This document shows positions 6,201 to 9,027 of a stretch of DNA of 9,027 nucleotides, piece by piece (position 1 is the first letter of the stretch; each line of letters starts with the position of its first letter). The notes beneath the pieces were generated by a model that did no database searches, was not told the DNA's origin, and was given only the letters and a program-made list of their open reading frames with translations. The translations under genes and the position numbers were made by a program. The DNA comes from Nitrospirota bacterium (GTDB lineage Bacteria > Nitrospirota > Thermodesulfovibrionia > Thermodesulfovibrionales > JdFR-85): contig WFTX01000223.1 in NCBI GenBank assembly GCA_015485235.1, forward strand, positions 1 through 9,027, written 5' to 3'.

Positions 6201-6587
6201 TTAACTGATGCCTTTTTTGATAAGGGATGAGAATCTCTTTGCTATAGATAGTGCCTTTTCAGCATCAATCCTCTGCGGTTCACCATCGGGAAGTAAGCCA
6301 AGAGCGGCTGGATAACGGGATCTATAAATACTGTTAAGAAACACTGCCTCCTCTTCAGTTATATCAATTTTATGTCCGGTGGATATAACCGCATTTTTGA
6401 GGTCTATTATATTATGTGTCCTTCTAAATTCTATCTCCTTTTCCGTAAGTAGTGCCTTAAGGGCCTTTTCAACTGTCTGCTGGCTATGATAACAGACCAT
6501 CCTGAACAAACCTTTATCCATCAGGTATTCTGCTGCTTCAAGGTCTTCAAGGGCAATCTTAAGCCACTCTTTAGTCTCTTTTTTCAT
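6201..6587 (-). CDS. HEPN domain protein (partner of the MNT nucleotidyltransferase)
   Basis: A 128-residue all-helical HEPN domain of the PF05168-like type, a family that includes RNase toxins. Recognisable segments are WLKIALEDLEAAEYL (8-22), YHSQQTVEKALKALL (33-47), RRTHNIIDL (55-63) and the RYP motif (91-93). An R-x4-H spacing occurs at R29/H34, but the RX4HXY signature of HepT-type toxins, whose tyrosine is AMPylated by MntA, is absent (HSQ instead). The ATG at 6587 overlaps the MNT stop by 17 nt. An in-frame TTG at 6611 would extend the protein by eight residues but has weaker support. The pair is probably a type VII-like toxin-antitoxin or abortive-infection module. Without the known modification tyrosine, the control mechanism may differ or the RNase may be inactive. 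Confidence 0.92.
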   Translation of the reverse strand: MKKETKEWLKIALEDLEAAEYLMDKGLFRMVCYHSQQTVEKALKALLTEKEIEFRRTHNIIDLKNAVISTGHKIDITEEEAVFLNSIYRSRYPAALGLLPDGEPQRIDAEKALSIAKRFSSLIKKGIS

Positions 6588-6921
6588 AAAGAACTCGCCC
6601 CTTTTTTTCAATCTCCCGTATAAAGGAAAAGTCCTCTTTTAACAGAACCTCATATTCTTCAGGGGTGTAAACGAAAAAATCTATCCCCACAGAGGGTCTA
6701 AAAAGTGAAGCAAGCTCAACGCATCGGTCAATAGGTCTTTTAGAGGTTTTTTTGATTATAAGGAGGTCTAAATCACTCCATTCATGAAGGTCGTCATTTA
6801 TAAAGGAGCCAAAGAGTATAACCTTTTCAGGAGCATAGTTGTCTATTAATAAGGACAAAATACGGTCGAGTTCTTTCTTAAGTGCCTCCTTTCTACTTTC
6901 CTTTGTAAAGAGTGTCTTCAT
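6571..6921 (-). CDS. MNT-type minimal nucleotidyltransferase (HEPN partner)
   Basis: A 116-residue minimal nucleotidyltransferase of the polymerase-beta superfamily. The signature GS-x10-DxD is complete: G38/S39 (LFGSF), D50 and D52 (WSDLDLLII), with a third metal-binding acid at D81 (GIDFFVYT), so it looks catalytically intact. In MntA/HepT-type systems the MNT protein AMPylates and silences the HEPN toxin, and this gene likewise precedes and overlaps its HEPN partner. The ATG at 6921 is only 6 nt after the hemE stop. The only Shine-Dalgarno-like text, AAAGG, touches the ATG, which is too close to be efficient, so translation is likely coupled to hemE. The gene is visibly richer in A+T than the repair genes. 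Confidence 0.93.
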   Translation of the reverse strand: MKTLFTKESRKEALKKELDRILSLLIDNYAPEKVILFGSFINDDLHEWSDLDLLIIKKTSKRPIDRCVELASLFRPSVGIDFFVYTPEEYEVLLKEDFSFIREIEKKGRVLYEKRD

Positions 6922-6927
6922 CCTTTC

Positions 6928-7953
6928 TTACCCACTCAACTCATGCACCATCTGAACCAGTTTCTTTGCCATATCAGGTGAGGTCTGGGGGATGATACCA
7001 TGGCCGAGGTTGAATATGTGCCCCCTTGCACGTGAGCCCTTTTTCAGTATCTCCTTTACTTTGCTTTCAAGCACCCTTTCATCAGCAAAAAGTGCAAGGG
7101 GATCAAGGTTCCCCTGTACGGAAACCCCTTTGCCAAGTTTTGTGATCGCCTTTCCGATGTCAACCCGCCAGTCTATGCCTATCACATCCGCCCCTGCAGT
7201 CCGGGCAAGCTCAAGAAGGCCGCCGCAGTTGTTCACAAAGTAGATTATCGGCACGCCAAGGGGTTTCAGTGCCTCAATGGTCTTTTTTACATAAGGCAGG
7301 GAGTGTTCTCTGTAGTCATCAGGAGCAAGGGCGCCTGCCCATGAATCAAATATCTGCACCGCCTGTGCCCCGGCCCTTATCTGGGCGCTCAGGTATTCCA
7401 TGGTTGTCTCTGTTATCCTCTCCATAAGGGAGTGAAAGACCTCCGGGGCACTGAACATCATCGTCTTTGTATGGAGAAAGTTCTTTGAACTGCCTCCCTC
7501 AATCATGTATGTTGCAAGGGTAAAGGGCGCACCGGCAAAGCCTATGAGGGGCACCTTCTTCCGGAGTTTCCTTCTGAGTATCTTTATGGTATCAAGAACA
7601 AAGGGCACATCCTTTTTGGGCTTGATTGTCCTGAGGGCCTCCACATCCTTCATCTTCCTGACAGGCCTTGAAAGGACCGGCCCCTTTTTCTCAAGGAACC
7701 TCAGCTTCATGCCCATGGACTCAAGAGGGATAAGTATATCGGAAAAGAGAATCGCCGCATCCACACCAAGGATGTCAACAGGCTGAATGGTTACCTCAGC
7801 GGCAAGTTCAGGCGTCTTGCAGAGGGTCAGGAAATCAACCTTTCTCCGCACTTCCTGATAATCCGGCAGATACCTCCCTGCCTGACGCATTATCCAGATC
7901 GGTGTGTACTCAACATCCTCGCCCCTGCAGGCCCTGAGAAAGGTATCGTTCAT
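6928..7953 (-). CDS. hemE: Uroporphyrinogen decarboxylase
   Basis: HemE removes four acetate carboxyls from uroporphyrinogen III to give coproporphyrinogen III in the cytoplasm, without a cofactor. The 341-residue protein has normal family length. The N-terminal signature WIMRQAGRYLPDY (20-32) provides the substrate-binding R23 and R27. The catalytic aspartate is D72 (LFSDIL), Y149 lies in TYMIEGG, and the conserved histidine is H318 (NLGHGI). All key residues are present. The ATG at 7953 is chosen because AAGGAGG lies 4 nt upstream; an in-frame TTG at 7983 falls inside the preceding gene and is rejected. It lies 13 nt after the AhbD-like gene and 6 nt before the MNT gene, so it is transcribed with both. 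Identification is secure. Confidence 0.99.
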   Translation of the reverse strand: MNDTFLRACRGEDVEYTPIWIMRQAGRYLPDYQEVRRKVDFLTLCKTPELAAEVTIQPVDILGVDAAILFSDILIPLESMGMKLRFLEKKGPVLSRPVRKMKDVEALRTIKPKKDVPFVLDTIKILRRKLRKKVPLIGFAGAPFTLATYMIEGGSSKNFLHTKTMMFSAPEVFHSLMERITETTMEYLSAQIRAGAQAVQIFDSWAGALAPDDYREHSLPYVKKTIEALKPLGVPIIYFVNNCGGLLELARTAGADVIGIDWRVDIGKAITKLGKGVSVQGNLDPLALFADERVLESKVKEILKKGSRARGHIFNLGHGIIPQTSPDMAKKLVQMVHELSG

Positions 7954-7957
7954 CAAG

Positions 7958-7964
7958 CCTCCTT
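7958..7964 (-). promoter_or_regulatory. hemE: Strong ribosome binding site of hemE
   Basis: AAGGAGG on the minus strand, 4 nt before ATG 7953. It fixes the hemE start and lies entirely in the short gap after the radical SAM stop codon. Confidence 0.88.
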
Positions 7965-7966
7965 GT

Positions 7967-9027
7967 TTATTTCTTTGCAACAAGTTGTTTTTTCATCTTG
8001 ACCGGTACATAACTGCAGAAGGGTTCCTCGTCAAGGTAATCCCCTGTCACCGCATAGGCCCTTGCCCGGCATCCGCCGCATACATTTATGTATTCACAGG
8101 AGCCGCAGCGGCCCTTGTAGCTCTTGAAATCCCTGAGTTCCCTGAAGAGTTCCGAGTTCTCCCAGATATCCTTGAAAGACTGCCTGAAGACATTCCCGGC
8201 CGCCTTGGGGAAGTAGCTGCAGGGGAGCACATTCCCGTCCACGTCAATCAGGCATATCAACTGCCCGGCAATACATCCCTTGGCCCCTCCTGTGGAGAAC
8301 TTCAACGACCTTCTCTCGAACTTCTCGCCCTCTTTCTTTGATTTCTGGAGCATCACCCTGTAATAATGGGGGGCACAGGTAGGCCTGACGAGCATCTCCT
8401 TTTCGAGTTTCTCCATATCGTAGTGCCACTCGAGTATCTCCTCATAGTCCTCCTTTGAGATGAGTTCACTCATTATCTCCTCGCCCCGTCCCGTGGGGAC
8501 AATCATGAACATGTACCATGCAGTGGCTCCCAGCTCTTTAGCCAGTTTATAGACCTTCGGGATCTCCTCCTGGTTCCTCTTTGTAAAGGAGGAGTTTATG
8601 ATGAACTCTATCCCGTGCTTCCTGAAGAGTCCCGCCGCCCTTATCGTCCCTTCAAAGGCCCCCTGCTGCTTGCGGAAATCGTCATGCACCTCTGAAGTGG
8701 AACCGTCAAGGCTGAGGGATACGATTCTTATACCGGAGTCCTTTATCTTCTCACACATCTCATCATCAATCAGGACGCCGTTTGTGGCCATGCACATCCT
8801 GAGCCCGAGGTCAGTGCCGTACCTTGCTATATCGAACACATCCTTCCGGATCAGGGGCTCGCCGCCCGAAAGCACCACAACAGGCTTTGCATATCCCGCA
8901 ATGTCATCAAGAACCTTGAAGGCCTGTTCAGTGGAAAAATCAGGGTGTTCCTTCACAACCGCCTCGGAGGAGGAGCGGCAGTGCACGCAACGGAGGTTAC
9001 ACCTCCTCGTGACTTCCCAGGCTATCC
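7967..9027 (-). CDS. ahbD: AhbD-like radical SAM/SPASM heme synthase, 5' end cut by window edge
   Basis: Partial gene; 352 residues are visible and the N-terminus lies beyond 9027. The frame runs through the edge as IAWEVTRRCNLRCVHC, containing the CxxxCxxC that binds the radical SAM 4Fe-4S cluster (cysteines at 8999-9001, 8987-8989 and 8978-8980). It continues with VVLSGGEPLI (SAM-binding GGE) and TGRGEE. A C-terminal SPASM region has C-x-G-x4-C (DVDGNVLPC), then CGSCEYINVCGGC and a last Cys in PFCSYVP, for auxiliary clusters. The VRPTCAPHYYRV segment and overall pattern fit AhbD, which oxidatively decarboxylates Fe-coproporphyrin III to heme b; AhbC, NirJ or another peptide- or heme-modifying SPASM enzyme are alternatives. 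A GTG at 8986 that looks like a start is the valine of CVHC. First visible gene of the hemE operon. Confidence 0.88.
   Translation of the reverse strand, partial: IAWEVTRRCNLRCVHCRSSSEAVVKEHPDFSTEQAFKVLDDIAGYAKPVVVLSGGEPLIRKDVFDIARYGTDLGLRMCMATNGVLIDDEMCEKIKDSGIRIVSLSLDGSTSEVHDDFRKQQGAFEGTIRAAGLFRKHGIEFIINSSFTKRNQEEIPKVYKLAKELGATAWYMFMIVPTGRGEEIMSELISKEDYEEILEWHYDMEKLEKEMLVRPTCAPHYYRVMLQKSKKEGEKFERRSLKFSTGGAKGCIAGQLICLIDVDGNVLPCSYFPKAAGNVFRQSFKDIWENSELFRELRDFKSYKGRCGSCEYINVCGGCRARAYAVTGDYLDEEPFCSYVPVKMKKQLVAKK

Noticed and set aside
6885..6892. AAAGGAGG on the minus strand inside the MNT gene as an internal start signal
   Set aside because: No ATG, GTG or TTG in the gene frame lies within about 12 nt downstream, and starting there would remove the N-terminal helix.
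6928..7983. hemE starting at TTG 7983
   Set aside because: It overlaps the upstream gene and lacks a binding site; ATG 7953 has AAGGAGG at the right distance and begins the normal HemE N-terminus.
7967..8986. Radical SAM gene starting at GTG 8986
   Set aside because: The same frame continues upstream to the window edge and supplies the first two cysteines of CxxxCxxC; 8984-8986 is the valine inside the motif.

Overview
The window reads as a chromosomal segment of a bacterium, probably an anaerobe. Nitrospirota or a Desulfobacterota-type lineage is my guess. It rests on an AhbD-like radical SAM heme enzyme next to HemE, a bacterial endonuclease Q, a UMF1-type transporter and moderate-to-high GC core genes; no rRNA or other marker fixes the taxonomy. 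No tRNA, rRNA, CRISPR array, IS element or phage gene was seen.

Layout. Positions 1-211 are non-coding apart from a possible 18-codon ORF. They carry a near-consensus sigma-70 promoter pointing left, out of the window. Positions 212-3445 (minus strand) hold a DNA-repair pair: endonuclease Q, then a UvrD/PcrA-type helicase. The two are in the same frame and separated by one TGA codon plus three codons. Both proteins end in a Q-x-x-L-F peptide that resembles a sliding-clamp-binding motif. Positions 3530-4264 (plus strand) hold an unrecognised 244-residue protein. Positions 4309-4910 (minus) are a vapBC toxin-antitoxin operon with its own promoter and three 12-bp tandem repeats in front. Positions 4966-9027 (minus) form a tightly packed run read in the order AhbD-like radical SAM protein (cut by the window edge), hemE, MNT nucleotidyltransferase, HEPN protein, MFS transporter.

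How the genes work together. Endonuclease Q nicks DNA 5' of deaminated or abasic sites, and the adjacent helicase could unwind from such nicks; their C-terminal peptides could place both on the sliding clamp. HemE makes coproporphyrinogen III, and an AhbD-type enzyme turns Fe-coproporphyrin III into heme b, so the right-hand operon is a heme operon. A HEPN/MNT pair, which belongs to toxin-antitoxin-like families, sits inside it 6 nt after hemE and 8 nt before the transporter. The HEPN/MNT and vapBC stretches look more A+T-rich than the repair genes, consistent with later acquisition.

Several starts were corrected from the sequence. hemE starts at 7953 (strong ribosome binding site), HEPN at 6587 and vapB at 4910. 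The radical SAM gene runs through the right edge: an apparent GTG start at 8986 is really a valine inside its CxxxCxxC cluster motif.
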